A DNA stretch of 64,000 bases, from contig NZ_JAFHKT010000111.1 of the NCBI RefSeq assembly GCF_017052465.1, forward strand, positions 1-64,000. The letters run 5' to 3'. Shown here one piece after another: positions 35,428 to 44,553 of the stretch. A program made the translations under genes and the position numbers. The notes beneath the pieces were generated by a model, which saw nothing but the letters and a program-made list of their open reading frames with translations, searched no databases and was not told the origin of the DNA. This DNA comes from Arthrobacter pascens. GTDB lineage: Bacteria > Actinomycetota > Actinomycetes > Actinomycetales > Micrococcaceae. Within the stretch, counting starts at the first letter, position 1. Each line of letters starts with the position of its first letter.

Positions 35428-36737
35428 GTGTCCTGTCGCCCGCCGCTACCCACGCTGACCGGTCTCTCGCCCACCGCGACGCCGCGCTGCCGGGCCTTCC
35501 CTGGCTCCTGGACAATACCCGGCTGTCCGAACTCCTCGGCGAAACCGTCCGCGTCACCCGCGTCCGTTACAAGCCAGGACACTCTCTGCTCGTGGCCTTC
35601 CGCCGCCTGCGCAACGGCACGTTCGACTATGGCTGGGCGTACACGATGACCGCCCCGGCGGAGAAACTGCTCCGCCGCGAAAGCACCTCGCGGTCCCGCG
35701 GCGGCAACATGCGCATCCTCCGGATCCAACACAGCCGGGACGAAGTGCTGGTGGCGGTAGGTGAAATAGGGGACGACTGGGCGCTCCGCAGGAACCTCAA
35801 GTGGCTGCGCCAGAGCGGCGCCGAACAGCTGGGGCTGCACGCCGGGGCGCGTACCGCCCTGCCCGGCGGCAGCGCCGTGCTGCGCTACAAGCCGGAACGG
35901 CGCCTGGTCCTTCTCGCCCGCAACGCGAGCGCCGACGTCGTAATCAAGACCGCGGCCGAGCGCGCCACTCCCGGACAGCAGGCCGCGTTCCTGGACCGGC
36001 TCCGCCACCACGGCGTCCCCATCCTTCCCCAACTCGCCAACGCCGAATGCCTCGCCCACGGCGTCAGCGCCAGCACCGCCTGGGGCACCGGCGACCTGAG
36101 TGCCTCCAAGGGCCACACCGACGCGCTCGCCTACAAGGCCGGTCAGGCCCTCGCCGCACTGCACCGCTTCCCCGCCGCCGATGCTGCCGGCACTGCCCCT
36201 ACCGGTTTCCCTGAAGCTGCCGGCAACTGGCTCCAAGACCACACCGCGCAGCTGAAGGCCACCCGCACCATGGTTTCCGCGCTGCTCCCGGAACAGGAAC
36301 CTCTCGCCCGGCAGCTCGAAAGCAGGCTCGCCAGCCTGCTGCTTGAACGTCCCCGGACAGCGCCGGTCCTGGTGCACGGTGACTTCTCCGCGGACCAAGT
36401 ACTTGTGGGGGATTCGGAGGTGCGCCTCATCGACTTCGATCGGGCGCGAACTGGAATGGCCGAGGCCGACCTCGGATCGTTCGCCGCCGCGGAAGAGGCC
36501 GGGCTGTCCTCACACTCCGGTTCTCGGGCCCGCGGAGCACCCGCTGGTGGGCCCAAGACGGCCCTCCTCGCCGATGGCTACCTCGACGCCGGCGGAAGGC
36601 TTATCCAGTCCGAAGTGGACGTGTGGGCAGCTTTCCGGCTCTTCAATAGCAGTGTCGACACCTTCCGCGACCGGGCCCCGGAATGGGCCGCTGACATGTC
36701 CTGGCACTTGAGCCGGGCAAAGGAGTTGATCCCATGA
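35424..36737 (+). CDS. APH-fold kinase (aminoglycoside phosphotransferase family), first
   Basis: A 437-residue protein with a kinase-like fold. The catalytic loop is VLVHGDFSADQVLV and the metal-binding motif LIDFDRARTG. In typical APH kinases the loop ends in Asn (HGDLHPGN), but here that position is Gln. Upstream, SAVLRYKPERRLVLLARNASADVVIKT looks like the ATP-binding lobe with its lysine. The substrate is not an antibiotic by any evidence here; the context points to phosphorylation of a sugar or glycan intermediate. Both ends overlap neighbouring genes by 4 bases, so the gene is part of one translation unit. Confidence 0.8.
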   Translation: MSVLSPAATHADRSLAHRDAALPGLPWLLDNTRLSELLGETVRVTRVRYKPGHSLLVAFRRLRNGTFDYGWAYTMTAPAEKLLRRESTSRSRGGNMRILRIQHSRDEVLVAVGEIGDDWALRRNLKWLRQSGAEQLGLHAGARTALPGGSAVLRYKPERRLVLLARNASADVVIKTAAERATPGQQAAFLDRLRHHGVPILPQLANAECLAHGVSASTAWGTGDLSASKGHTDALAYKAGQALAALHRFPAADAAGTAPTGFPEAAGNWLQDHTAQLKATRTMVSALLPEQEPLARQLESRLASLLLERPRTAPVLVHGDFSADQVLVGDSEVRLIDFDRARTGMAEADLGSFAAAEEAGLSSHSGSRARGAPAGGPKTALLADGYLDAGGRLIQSEVDVWAAFRLFNSSVDTFRDRAPEWAADMSWHLSRAKELIP

Positions 36738-37858
36738 CCTGGCATCCGCCCGTCCCCCACCAGGTAAGCGACACGGCCGGAACGGTGTGGTCGGTGCAGC
36801 GCGCCTGGCCCGACGCTTCAGCGGGCACATACACCCTGGAAGTCCGCTCACCACTCCAGCCGGGCGTGCAGGCGGGGTTCTTTAGCAAGGGCAGGTTCGA
36901 AGCCGTTACCGTGAATGACCGCCGGCTTCCCGCACTCGCCGCAGAGTCAGCCAAGGGCGAGCTTGTGGTCCACCGCGCCCATAAACGGGCCGTCCTGCGC
37001 ACGCCCGACGCCTACATCAAAGTGTTCCGGTCCGGCCGGGCATCCGCCGCTGCCGCCAGTCACAGGACCACCGCGGCCGCCCTGACCGAAGGCGGCTTCG
37101 ACACGCCGCACGTGATCAGCGCCGCTCCCGATGTCCTGGCCTTCAGTCCTTTGGCAGGCCGGTCCTTCTACGAGCTCGGCCAGGACCAGACCGGAATCAC
37201 GGACGCCGCGTTTGCCTCCATGTGGGCGGGATGGTCACGAGCCTGGATCAAAACCCTCGCTTCCGCCTGCCGCCCACAGCTGGACAACAGCCTGGGGCAG
37301 CTACCGCTCCGGGATGCCGGAAAAGAGGCATCGAGCCTGCGGCGCTGGGTCGATCACTGGCTCCGGCACAGCGAAGGCGTTCCGGAAGCCGCTCCTGCCC
37401 GCGCCACGCTCCTCGCCCAAGCCCGGGCGGTCACGGACTCCCTGCTCAGCTCTCCCCCGGATCCCTTGGGCTGGGCCCACGGCGATCTGCACGACAAGCA
37501 GCTGCTGGGGGGACAGGAGTCCTCCGCTGCATCCGGTAGCCGTGGAAACCCGGGCCTGCTGGATTTTGACGAGTCCTGCAGGGCCGAGGCCGCCCTGGAC
37601 CTGGCCAACCTCGACGTGCACCTGGAACTGAGGTGGCGCCAACATCTGCTCACGGCCCGCAGATACGCCGTCGCCCACGCGGCGGTCATGTCCGCGGCCG
37701 AACACCTGCATGTAAGCCCTCACCGTTTCGCCGCCTACGCTGCCTCCACCCGCCTCCGCCTCGCGTGCCTCTACTCCTTCCGCCCGCCATGGGGGCCCCA
37801 CGCCGCCAGCTACCTCATTTCCCTGGCCGGCCCTGTCCTGCCCAGCCCAACCCGATAG
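36734..37858 (+). CDS. APH-fold kinase, second
   Basis: A 374-residue kinase-fold protein: GWAHGDLHDKQLLGG as catalytic loop and GLLDFDESCRAEAALDLANLDVHLELR as metal-binding region. Again the loop ends in Gln where APH kinases have Asn. It also contains LAFSPLAGRSFYELG and KVFRSGRASAAAASHRTTAAAL, the latter resembling the N-lobe region. It shares only loose similarity with the upstream kinase, so the two probably act on different substrates or as a pair. It overlaps the upstream gene by 4 bases, and the dehydrogenase gene follows after 9. Confidence 0.8.
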   Translation: MTWHPPVPHQVSDTAGTVWSVQRAWPDASAGTYTLEVRSPLQPGVQAGFFSKGRFEAVTVNDRRLPALAAESAKGELVVHRAHKRAVLRTPDAYIKVFRSGRASAAAASHRTTAAALTEGGFDTPHVISAAPDVLAFSPLAGRSFYELGQDQTGITDAAFASMWAGWSRAWIKTLASACRPQLDNSLGQLPLRDAGKEASSLRRWVDHWLRHSEGVPEAAPARATLLAQARAVTDSLLSSPPDPLGWAHGDLHDKQLLGGQESSAASGSRGNPGLLDFDESCRAEAALDLANLDVHLELRWRQHLLTARRYAVAHAAVMSAAEHLHVSPHRFAAYAASTRLRLACLYSFRPPWGPHAASYLISLAGPVLPSPTR

Positions 37859-37867
37859 GAGCCTGAC

Positions 37868-39358
37868 ATGAACATTCCGTCAACCGCGGCCATGGCCGCA
37901 CCATCAGCCCCGGCAGGATCAGGAGCCGCCGAAAGCCTTTCCCTGTCCGTGATCGGGACCGGTTACCTCGGGGCCACGCACGCGGTCTGCATGGCGATGC
38001 TGGGCCACCGAGTGGTGGGCATCGACGTCGACGGCGAGAAGATCCGCTCCCTCGCCACCGGGCAGCTGCCGTTCTACGAACCAGGACTGAACAAACTGCT
38101 TCGCCGGATGCTCGACACCGGCCGGCTGAGCTTTACCACCGACTACTCGGCCGCCAGCGGCGCCGACATCCACTTCCTCTGTGTCGGCACCCCGCAGGAA
38201 CCCGACTCACCGGCCGCGGACCTGCGCTATCTCAATGCCGCCCTGGCCCTGCTGGCCCCGCACCTTCACAGTGACTGCCTCGTCGTTGGAAAGTCCACGG
38301 TTCCGGTCGGCACCGCCCAAGGCCTCACCGCATACCTGCACCGCAATGCCCCGGCCGGCACCCACGCCGAACTCGCGTGGAACCCCGAATTCCTGCGGGA
38401 AGGCCACGCCGTCGAGGACACCCTGCACCCGGACCGGCTGGTCTTCGGCGCCGCCACCGAACGCGCCCGGACGCTCCTCGCCGCCTGCTATGCGCCGATC
38501 ATCGCGGACGGCGTGCCGGTGGTGGTGACCGACCTCGCGACCTCCGAACTCGTTAAGTCCGCCGCTAACTCCTACCTCGCCACCAAGATTTCCTACATCA
38601 ACGCCATGGCCGAGATCTGCGAAGCCACCGGCGCCGACGTCAACCAACTCGCCGCAGCCCTCTCCTATGACAACCGCATCGGCGGCCGCTTCCTCAAACC
38701 CGGCCTCGGCTTCGGCGGCGGCTGCCTACCCAAGGACATCCGCGCCTTCACGCACCGTGCCAAGGAACTGGGCGTCGGGCAGGCCGTCGGCTTCCTCCAG
38801 GAAGTCGACGCCATCAACCAGCGCCGCCGCCAGCGCACGGTGGACCTCATCACCGAAATGGCCTGCGGCGACCTCACCGGCGTCCACGTCGCCGTCCTCG
38901 GAGCCGCGTTCAAACCCGACTCCGACGACATCCGCGACGCTCCCGCCCTCGACGTCGCCCGCATGCTCCACCAGGCTGGAGCCAAAGTCACCGTGTACGA
39001 CCCCAAAGCCATGGACAACGCCCGCCGCAGCTATCCCGAGCTCACCTACGCCGGAACCCTCGAAGCCGCCGTATCCGGAGCCGAAATCGTTGCTCTCCTC
39101 ACCGAATGGGACCTCTTCCGCCGCGCCGACCCCACCACACTCGGGGCCCTGGTCCGGCTGCGCAACATTGTCGACGGCCGGCACGCACTCGATGCCGAGG
39201 CTTACCGCGCCGCCGGTTGGGACTACCGCGCTCTCGGCACCCCCAACCAGCTCCCCACGCCAGTACCAGGACAAGTCTTCACACAGCGAGGGCCAGCATG
39301 GAGTATCCGTTGCGGTACAGACGCGCCTAGCGCAGAACTGCTTCCAGCTCATCGATGA
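37868..39358 (+). CDS. UDP-glucose 6-dehydrogenase family protein
   Basis: The enzyme oxidises a nucleotide sugar (UDP-glucose or similar) to the uronic acid with two NAD+. The 496-residue protein has VIGTGYLGATHAVCMAMLGH (NAD binding), VGKSTVPVGTA, ELAWNPEFLREGHAVEDTL, GLGFGGGCLPKDIRAF with the catalytic Cys, and VLGAAFKPDSDDIRDAPAL in the C-terminal domain. About 35 residues after the domain end have no family counterpart and overlap the end of the convergent MGT gene, so the stop may have shifted. It would supply a uronic acid for the glycan made by the transferases of this operon. Confidence 0.93.
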   Translation: MNIPSTAAMAAPSAPAGSGAAESLSLSVIGTGYLGATHAVCMAMLGHRVVGIDVDGEKIRSLATGQLPFYEPGLNKLLRRMLDTGRLSFTTDYSAASGADIHFLCVGTPQEPDSPAADLRYLNAALALLAPHLHSDCLVVGKSTVPVGTAQGLTAYLHRNAPAGTHAELAWNPEFLREGHAVEDTLHPDRLVFGAATERARTLLAACYAPIIADGVPVVVTDLATSELVKSAANSYLATKISYINAMAEICEATGADVNQLAAALSYDNRIGGRFLKPGLGFGGGCLPKDIRAFTHRAKELGVGQAVGFLQEVDAINQRRRQRTVDLITEMACGDLTGVHVAVLGAAFKPDSDDIRDAPALDVARMLHQAGAKVTVYDPKAMDNARRSYPELTYAGTLEAAVSGAEIVALLTEWDLFRRADPTTLGALVRLRNIVDGRHALDAEAYRAAGWDYRALGTPNQLPTPVPGQVFTQRGPAWSIRCGTDAPSAELLPAHR

Positions 39359-40587
39359 GCCCGTCCACACCAGGGGAAGCGGCAATCGCCGCCCCGATGT
39401 GCTGGCTCGCGGCCCGGTAGCGGCCGTCGCTGAGGACTTTTTGCACGGCGTCGCGGATGGCCTCCGGCTTCGGCCGGCCCGTCTTGAGGTTGATGCCCGC
39501 GCCGGCCCATGCCACCCGCGCTGCACCCTCCGGCTTGTCCTCGGTATCCCCGGCAACCATAATGGGCACGCCGTTTTCCATCGCGTAATGCAGGCCGCCG
39601 TAACCGCCGTTCGTGACGTAGACGGCCACCTTCGGCAGGAGCTCCGCATCCGGGAGGAATTCCGCGGCGCGGGCATTGGCCGGGAGCGGAGGAAGCGCGG
39701 CCAACGGGCGGCGGCCGCTGCTGACCACCACGGTGACGTCCTCGTCGGCAAGCCCCTCGAGCGTGGGTCCCACCAGGGCAGTGAAGTCCTCATTCGAGAC
39801 GGTTCCCTGCGTCACGTACACCACCGGCCGCGCGCCGTCCAGGTCCTCCCACCAGTCCGGCTTCGCGCCTCCCGAAACCCCGTGCCGGGCCATCGGCCCG
39901 AAAAAGCGCAGGTTGTCCGGCGCATCCGAACGCGGATACTCAAACTCCTCCACCGTGAACTGGGCGAAGAGGTCAGCCTTTGCGTGCCCAGTCGAGGAAG
40001 AACGAACCGTCGGGCTCCACTCCCCCGAGCTCGCGCATCTTCTCATTCACCTGCCGCTGCGTGTCCTTGAGCGCCACGTTGGCCACGAACCAGTTGAGGG
40101 CCCTGTTCCGCAGCCGCGACAGCGGCCCCTTGCCCGGATTCAGCCCCATCCCGAAGGGTGCGCAGTCCCGGCTGGAGAGGGTCAGCGGCAGGATTCCGCA
40201 GGCTATCACCGGTGGCCGGCTCTCCCGGGGCTGCCGGGAAAGGATGGACGCCGCCATGAAGCTTATCTCCGCCAGCACGGCGTCCGTCGGCTCGGCCGCG
40301 ACCGCGGCCATCAGCGGCTCGTACTGGCCCCGGGCTGGGTCGACGACCAGCAGCCGCACACCGTCGCGGATTGCCTGCATGCCCGTGGCGTCAGTGGACT
40401 TCGGCGGCTCGTCCGCCCCTGGCCCGAGCGGCAGGAACTCGGCGCCGGCAGACCGGACGGCCTCTGCGTACTTTGGTCCGGTCAGGAACCGGACCCGGTG
40501 CCCGCGGGCGATCAGCCGCCGCGCCACCCCCAGCATCGGTGAAACGTGGCCGTCATGGGGAGCGCTGCACACGATGATGGAAGCCAT
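39327..40587 (-). pseudogene. MGT-family (macrolide-type) UDP-glycosyltransferase, frameshifted
   Basis: The N-terminal half (40587 to about 39980) reads IIVCSAPHDGHVSPMLGVARRL and ends SFFLDWARKG at a stop. The C-terminal half, KADLFAQFTVEEFEYPRSDAPDNLRFFGP through VTNGGYGGLHYAMENGVPIMVAGDTEDKPEGAARV, is in another frame and runs to 39327. One base is gained or lost around GCACGCAAAGGCTGAC near 39980. Joined, the two halves make an ordinary 420-residue UGT with the GG-x-H-E/M-like donor motif. A single indel could be a sequencing error, so I call it a pseudogene with reserve. Such enzymes glucosylate small lipophilic compounds. Confidence 0.8.
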
Positions 40588-40660
40588 GGCTGGAGCCTAT
40601 GCCCCTGCGGGGAGTTGGAAAATAGAGCGCGGGCTTCTATTTCAGGCGGCCCGCCCGGCG

Positions 40661-41557
40661 TCAGATAATGGCAAGTGCGCCCTTTGCGCTTTCCACCAGG
40701 ACTTGGGTGGCCGCGGGGAGATGCCTGACTTCGCCGTCAATCTGGCAGGGGACAGCGTTCCGCGTGGTAAAGGCGTAACTGCTGACACTGGGTTGATTCC
40801 CGAGCCCCAGCGTCACGGCCCGAAGGGTCATTAGCGCCATCTTCCAGCGCCCGGAGTGGGGAAGGGTCACTACCTCGAACAGACCGTCGTCGGGATCGTC
40901 TGACTCGCTGACCGTCCCATACTTGGCCATTCGCGAAATGTTGGCCAGGATCAGGCTGTCGAACGTAGCGGTGGCTCCGTCTGCCCGAACGAGCTCGAAC
41001 GGCCTCAAATGAGAGAGCGTCCGAGCGACGGACACGAGTTCGAGGAACTTTCCCTTTCCGCCCTGCTCGATGCCGATGGCCATCAGCGGCGTAAGCCCGA
41101 ACCCCACATAGGAGTGGGCGTATTGGACTTGCCCCCAATGCGCCCCGCCAAACGTTATGCGCAACAGGTCGATACGATGGACCCGCCCTTCGCGGATCGC
41201 CTCCATCAACGGTCTTGCCGGCATGCTCCTGTGATGATCATTGGCGTTGCCTGCTGGAAGCACAGTGCACACCGCACTGCTGGCGGGAACGTCCATCACC
41301 CCGTTGACCACCTCGTTGTACCCGCCGTCGCCGCTGACAGAGACTATCAGCGGGGACCCTACCGCGGCCACGGACCGCGCAAGATCTCGGGCGTGCCCCG
41401 CATACTCCGTCGGCAGCAGGTCAACCTGCCAATCCGACAGTTCGGCGGCCAGATCCCGCTGTAGATCGCGGATCCGGTCGGCCATACCGGCCTTGGTCGG
41501 ATTGAAGATCAGTGCCACCCGATCAAAGAGGGCGGCACCTGCCTCGAAACCGGCCAT
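40661..41557 (-). CDS. Diacylglycerol/lipid kinase family protein
   Basis: A 298-residue member of the DAGK catalytic family, which phosphorylates lipids such as diacylglycerol at the membrane. [11 protein letters not shown] starts the domain, [14 protein letters not shown] is the nucleotide-binding motif (usually GGDGT), [13 protein letters not shown] follows, and [11 protein letters not shown] marks the C-terminal end. I chose ATG 41557, which has GGAAGGA at 7-base spacing. The frame is open further to 41806, but that part runs through an inserted paaA fragment and lacks homology, so it is probably not translated. Confidence 0.8.
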   Translation of the reverse strand: MAGFEAGAALFDRVALIFNPTKAGMADRIRDLQRDLAAELSDWQVDLLPTEYAGHARDLARSVAAVGSPLIVSVSGDGGYNEVVNGVMDVPASSAVCTVLPAGNANDHHRSMPARPLMEAIREGRVHRIDLLRITFGGAHWGQVQYAHSYVGFGLTPLMAIGIEQGGKGKFLELVSVARTLSHLRPFELVRADGATATFDSLILANISRMAKYGTVSESDDPDDGLFEVVTLPHSGRWKMALMTLRAVTLGLGNQPSVSSYAFTTRNAVPCQIDGEVRHLPAATQVLVESAKGALAII

Positions 41558-41636
41558 GGCACGTCCTTCCAAGTCCTGTTGCGGGACACCGCTCTCCGCT
41601 CCCACGGTTACCTCCAGCGTAGTTCCCGAGGGCCTC

Positions 41637-41726
41637 GCACCGTCAACCAGCCAGCCAATCGCACCCATGTCCGCCCGGGTCAGGGCCGGGTAGTTGAAGA
41701 TCGAGGAGTAGCAGGCCTTGCCGGCG
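41637..41726 (-). pseudogene. 90-bp fragment of a paaA gene
   Basis: These 90 bases match paaA 22696-22785 with 82 identities and no gaps. Translated in the paaA frame they give [20 protein letters not shown], with two amino-acid changes in 30; six of the eight base changes are silent. No other part of paaA is present. The fragment lies 80 bases upstream of the lipid-kinase start. Confidence 0.9.
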
Positions 41727-41856
41727 GGAGGCCCTCGCTGCGGGTCCACCTCCACAAGACCAGCCGCGTCTCGCGTGTCAGGTTCACCCGCGTAACGTGC
41801 GCGCAATTAGCGCACGAAACATTTGCATAATTAGCGATACTGGGTAATCTTCTCAG

Positions 41857-41875
41857 TTAGGTGAGCCTTACCTCG
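41857..41875. promoter_or_regulatory. DtxR/IdeR-type iron box before the P19-like gene
   Basis: TTAGGTGAGCCTTACCTCG is close to the palindromic DtxR consensus TTAGGTTAGGCTAACCTAA (15 of 19 by eye). It lies just downstream of a possible promoter, TTGCAT at 41823 and TAATCT at 41845 with 16-base spacing, so iron-loaded repressor would block initiation of the iron-uptake gene at 42004. An inverted repeat GTGCGC/GCGCAC sits at 41797-41815. Confidence 0.8.
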
Positions 41876-42003
41876 CTCTCACGAGCCAAGGTGCACTGCG
41901 GGGGCGGCGGTGCCCTAAGGTGCGCGCCAGCGCAGTCGCCGCCATCCCCTGGGCTCCCCGCAACACCGCACCTCCTCTCCCCAACAGTTACTAAGGATTT
42001 ACG

Positions 42004-42570
42004 ATGCTTCGTGCCACCCTGACCGTCCTGTCCGTCCCGCTTGTCCTCGCTGCACTCACTGGATGTGGCGCCCAGGCCGCCACAAAGGACGATGGTTTCG
42101 CCGTCCCGGCCGGCGTTCAGGAGCAGTACCAGGTGCTCGCCGATGAGATCGCCGAAAAGGGCAAAACAGTCGAGTCCGGAGAATGGACCGTCAACCTGAT
42201 CACCGAGGCTGCCGAACCATGGTTCGACAAGCACGGCGCACATTTCCGCGCACCGAAGGCTGGCGAGACCCATCACATCGAGATCATTCCGACCGAAACC
42301 TCGACCGGCCGGATCGTCCCCAACGTGCCGATCACACTGGAAGTGGTCGACGCAAAGGACAAAGTCGTGCAGAAGCTGGACCTGAACTTCTACTACTCGA
42401 CCTTCTACCACTACGCCAACAACTTCACCGTGCCCGAGGCCGGGACCTACACACTGCGCGCCACCCTCGGCGTCCCGACGTTCAACCGCCACGGCGAGGA
42501 GTCCGACACACCCGCCCTGGCCAAGGGCACGACTGTCGAGTTCAAAGACGTCGAGCTGACCAAGGAGTGA
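42004..42570 (+). CDS. Iron-binding lipoprotein of the P19/Tp34 family
   Basis: A predicted periplasm-side lipoprotein that binds iron for uptake. The signal peptide ends in the lipobox LTGC with Cys21. The mature part has HHIEIIPTETSTGRIVPNVPITLEV and FYHYANNFTVPEAGTYTLRATLGVP, the P19 fold with its metal-binding His and Glu residues. It has 188 residues, near the family length. AAGGA stands before the ATG. The DtxR-type box upstream supports an iron role. In other bacteria P19 works with an FTR1-type permease; none is visible here, although a membrane protein follows. Confidence 0.88.
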   Translation: MLRATLTVLSVPLVLAALTGCGAQAATKDDGFAVPAGVQEQYQVLADEIAEKGKTVESGEWTVNLITEAAEPWFDKHGAHFRAPKAGETHHIEIIPTETSTGRIVPNVPITLEVVDAKDKVVQKLDLNFYYSTFYHYANNFTVPEAGTYTLRATLGVPTFNRHGEESDTPALAKGTTVEFKDVELTKE

Positions 42571-42662
42571 AGGCCTAACGTCCGTCGAGGATCAAGGATC
42601 ATGATGACTTCATCCACACCATCGCCGCTTTTCAGGGTTCAGCCCGCTGACGGGTTCCCGCG

Positions 42663-43280
42663 ATGATGGGCATGGCACCGGTCCGGACCGGCCCACCCCA
42701 GCCACAGCCGGCAAGCCTGCCTGCATCACTGACGCGGCGCCAAAAGCAACGGTTGGTCGTGCTTGGAATGCTGTGCACGGCTGGATGGCTGGCTTCGGTG
42801 CTCGTCGGGCATTATGTGGACTGCGGACCTGAACTCCACCGGATCGGGCTTGCCGTTCATATCCTGGCTCTGGTGCTGTCCTTTGGCACCATCCTCGTGG
42901 TCGACTGGCTGGGATTGCTGTGGCTGTTTGGCAAGGTGGAGATGCACGCGTCCGGGAAGCTTGAGGCCGCTGCGAAGCCGCTGATCTGGGGCGGCCTGGC
43001 CCTGCTGCTGATCTCCGGTGCCCTCATCGATCCCGATCTAACCAGCCTGGTCACAGTGGTCAAACTCGTTTGCGTCCTGGTACTGATGCTGAACGGCCTC
43101 AGCATCGCGCCGGCCATGCACCTGCTGCTGGCGCTTCCGCCCAGCACACGCTTCACCGAGCTGACCCGCAGACTGCGCCTTCGGCTCATGATTGCACTCA
43201 CCGTCTCCCAGACCTGCTGGTGGACCGCCGTGCTCATCGGCCTCATTAACAGCACGCTGCGTCGTTGGACGGGTGCTTGA
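42663..43280 (+). CDS. Multi-span membrane protein of unknown function
   Basis: I do not recognise this 205-residue protein. It has about five hydrophobic segments: LVVLGMLCTAGWLASVLVG, IGLAVHILALVLSFGTILV, LIWGGLALLLISGAL, LVTVVKLVCVLVLMLNGLSI and LMIALTVSQTCWWTAVLIGL. It contains a few His residues at helix ends (LHRIGLAVHIL), which might bind heme or metal. It follows the P19-like gene after 92 bases with no terminator between, so joint iron control is plausible. ATG 42663 lacks a strong ribosome site. Confidence 0.7.
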   Translation: MMGMAPVRTGPPQPQPASLPASLTRRQKQRLVVLGMLCTAGWLASVLVGHYVDCGPELHRIGLAVHILALVLSFGTILVVDWLGLLWLFGKVEMHASGKLEAAAKPLIWGGLALLLISGALIDPDLTSLVTVVKLVCVLVLMLNGLSIAPAMHLLLALPPSTRFTELTRRLRLRLMIALTVSQTCWWTAVLIGLINSTLRRWTGA

Positions 43281-43300
43281 GCGGCGCCGGATGAAAAGGC

Positions 43301-43344
43301 CGCCGGGTGTGGCATTGATGGGGGGAGCGCCGCCACACCCGGCG
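43301..43344 (+). terminator. Hairpin after the membrane protein gene
   Basis: CGCCGGGTGTGGC at 43301 pairs perfectly with 43332-43344 (13 bp). It has no T run, but its position 20 bases after the stop suggests termination, as is frequent in high-GC actinobacteria. Confidence 0.65.
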
Positions 43345-43476
43345 TACTGGTCGAAGCAGTTTCGGGTTCAACTCCCCCGACCAGATACCGACAGCCTGAC
43401 TCAATCACCTTGCGGAAACCCGACAAACCCTATGAAGCTGAGTCCGCGCGCTCCGTGCGACCAGAGCTGCTGCCGG

Positions 43477-44553
43477 TTACGGGGTCAGCGGGGCGGTAAG
43501 TCCATCCGTCGAGGTCCGCGGTGCCAGTCGGCTGCCATCGGCTACGGGGAAGGGGAAGCCAAGAACCTCGAGCCGGCCGCGGACCTGGTTCTCGGCCTGG
43601 CAGTCCTGCACGCAGTCGGTCGGCGAGTTGGCGACTTCCACGGCATCCTCACCGGTGACCATGCCCATTCGGCCGCCGCTGGCCACATCCCAGATGGACA
43701 TGCCGCCGCAGTGGTCTCGGGTCTCCGGGAGGCCCAGGCTGTTGGCGAAGTCCGGGCCGCAGGCAGGCTGCGGGACACGTTCGGCCACCTGGGCGCTGTC
43801 GCGGACGGCAAACTCGGCCGAGACGCTGTTGCCGATGTTCACCCGCGGCCGAACCTGCACGCAGAACTGGCTCGGCGGCCCGGTCTGCTCGCTGGTACAG
43901 GCGGAGCCGACAAAATCACCCAGCCGGGCGCGGAAGTTGCGGTTGTCGAAGTAGAAGGCTTCGGCGGCGAGTCGGTGCACAATCCGGGTCCGGGTCTCGT
44001 CGCCGCGTTCGGGTTCCATCTGGAACAGCCCGCCCTGGGCGCAGTCCTTGGCCTGGATCTTCATGGCCAGCCCGCCGGTGCCCGTCCGGAACAGCGTCAT
44101 TTCCTCGTCCTTGACCTCCAGCGTGATGCTGCTGGTCAGCGCGAGCCCGCGGTGGTCCGGGATCTTGCTGGCATAGACAGGCGTCGCCCGGCCTCCGGTG
44201 ATGTCCAGTTCGTTGGCGGCCCCGGTGAAGCCGTAGTTGTAAATCGCGAAGTTCGCCGGGTCCACCTCGAACCTGACGTACTTGCCTTGGACCAGGAACC
44301 GGCTGCCCGGGGCAGCAACTGTGCCGTCGAACTCGCCGGCCTGCCCCAAAACCTGGAATCCGCCACCCACACAGCCCTTCGATGACGCCGCCTGGGCCGG
44401 GGCCGTGACCGTCAGGAATCCAGCGGCCAGCCCTGCCGCGGCGACGGCCGCGGCAGCCGCCCGGGCCGCCGGCTTTGGTAATCGGCCTGACCGCGCCCGG
44501 GGCGTGGTGTGCCTGGGTGTGGTGTGCTGTGTGAATCGATCGTTGAAAGTCAT
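43477..44553 (-). CDS. Secreted protein of unknown function
   Basis: The protein has a long twin-cationic N terminus (RSGRLPKPAARAAAAAVAAAGLAAGFLTV) and a likely signal cleavage after APAQA. The mature part of about 300 residues contains several Cys residues (KGCVGGG, KDCAQGG, GSACTS, TDCVQDCQ) that could form disulphides, and stretches such as FEVDPANFAIYNYGFTGAANELDITGG. I do not recognise a family. ATG 44553 is preceded by GGAGCGAG, so the longer open frame to 44682 is not needed. It has no visible operon partner. Confidence 0.72.
   Translation of the reverse strand: MTFNDRFTQHTTPRHTTPRARSGRLPKPAARAAAAAVAAAGLAAGFLTVTAPAQAASSKGCVGGGFQVLGQAGEFDGTVAAPGSRFLVQGKYVRFEVDPANFAIYNYGFTGAANELDITGGRATPVYASKIPDHRGLALTSSITLEVKDEEMTLFRTGTGGLAMKIQAKDCAQGGLFQMEPERGDETRTRIVHRLAAEAFYFDNRNFRARLGDFVGSACTSEQTGPPSQFCVQVRPRVNIGNSVSAEFAVRDSAQVAERVPQPACGPDFANSLGLPETRDHCGGMSIWDVASGGRMGMVTGEDAVEVANSPTDCVQDCQAENQVRGRLEVLGFPFPVADGSRLAPRTSTDGLTAPLTP

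Noticed and set aside
35424..37858. Aminoglycoside resistance genes
   Set aside because: The APH fold is shared by many sugar and choline kinases. The operon context is glycan synthesis, and the catalytic loop departs from resistance enzymes.
43347..43384. Possible tRNA: GGGTTCAACTCCC framed by CTGGTCG and CGACCAG
   Set aside because: The T-arm-like and acceptor-like parts are only 38 bases long in total, with no D arm or anticodon arm. It is probably a second hairpin after the gene ending at 43280.
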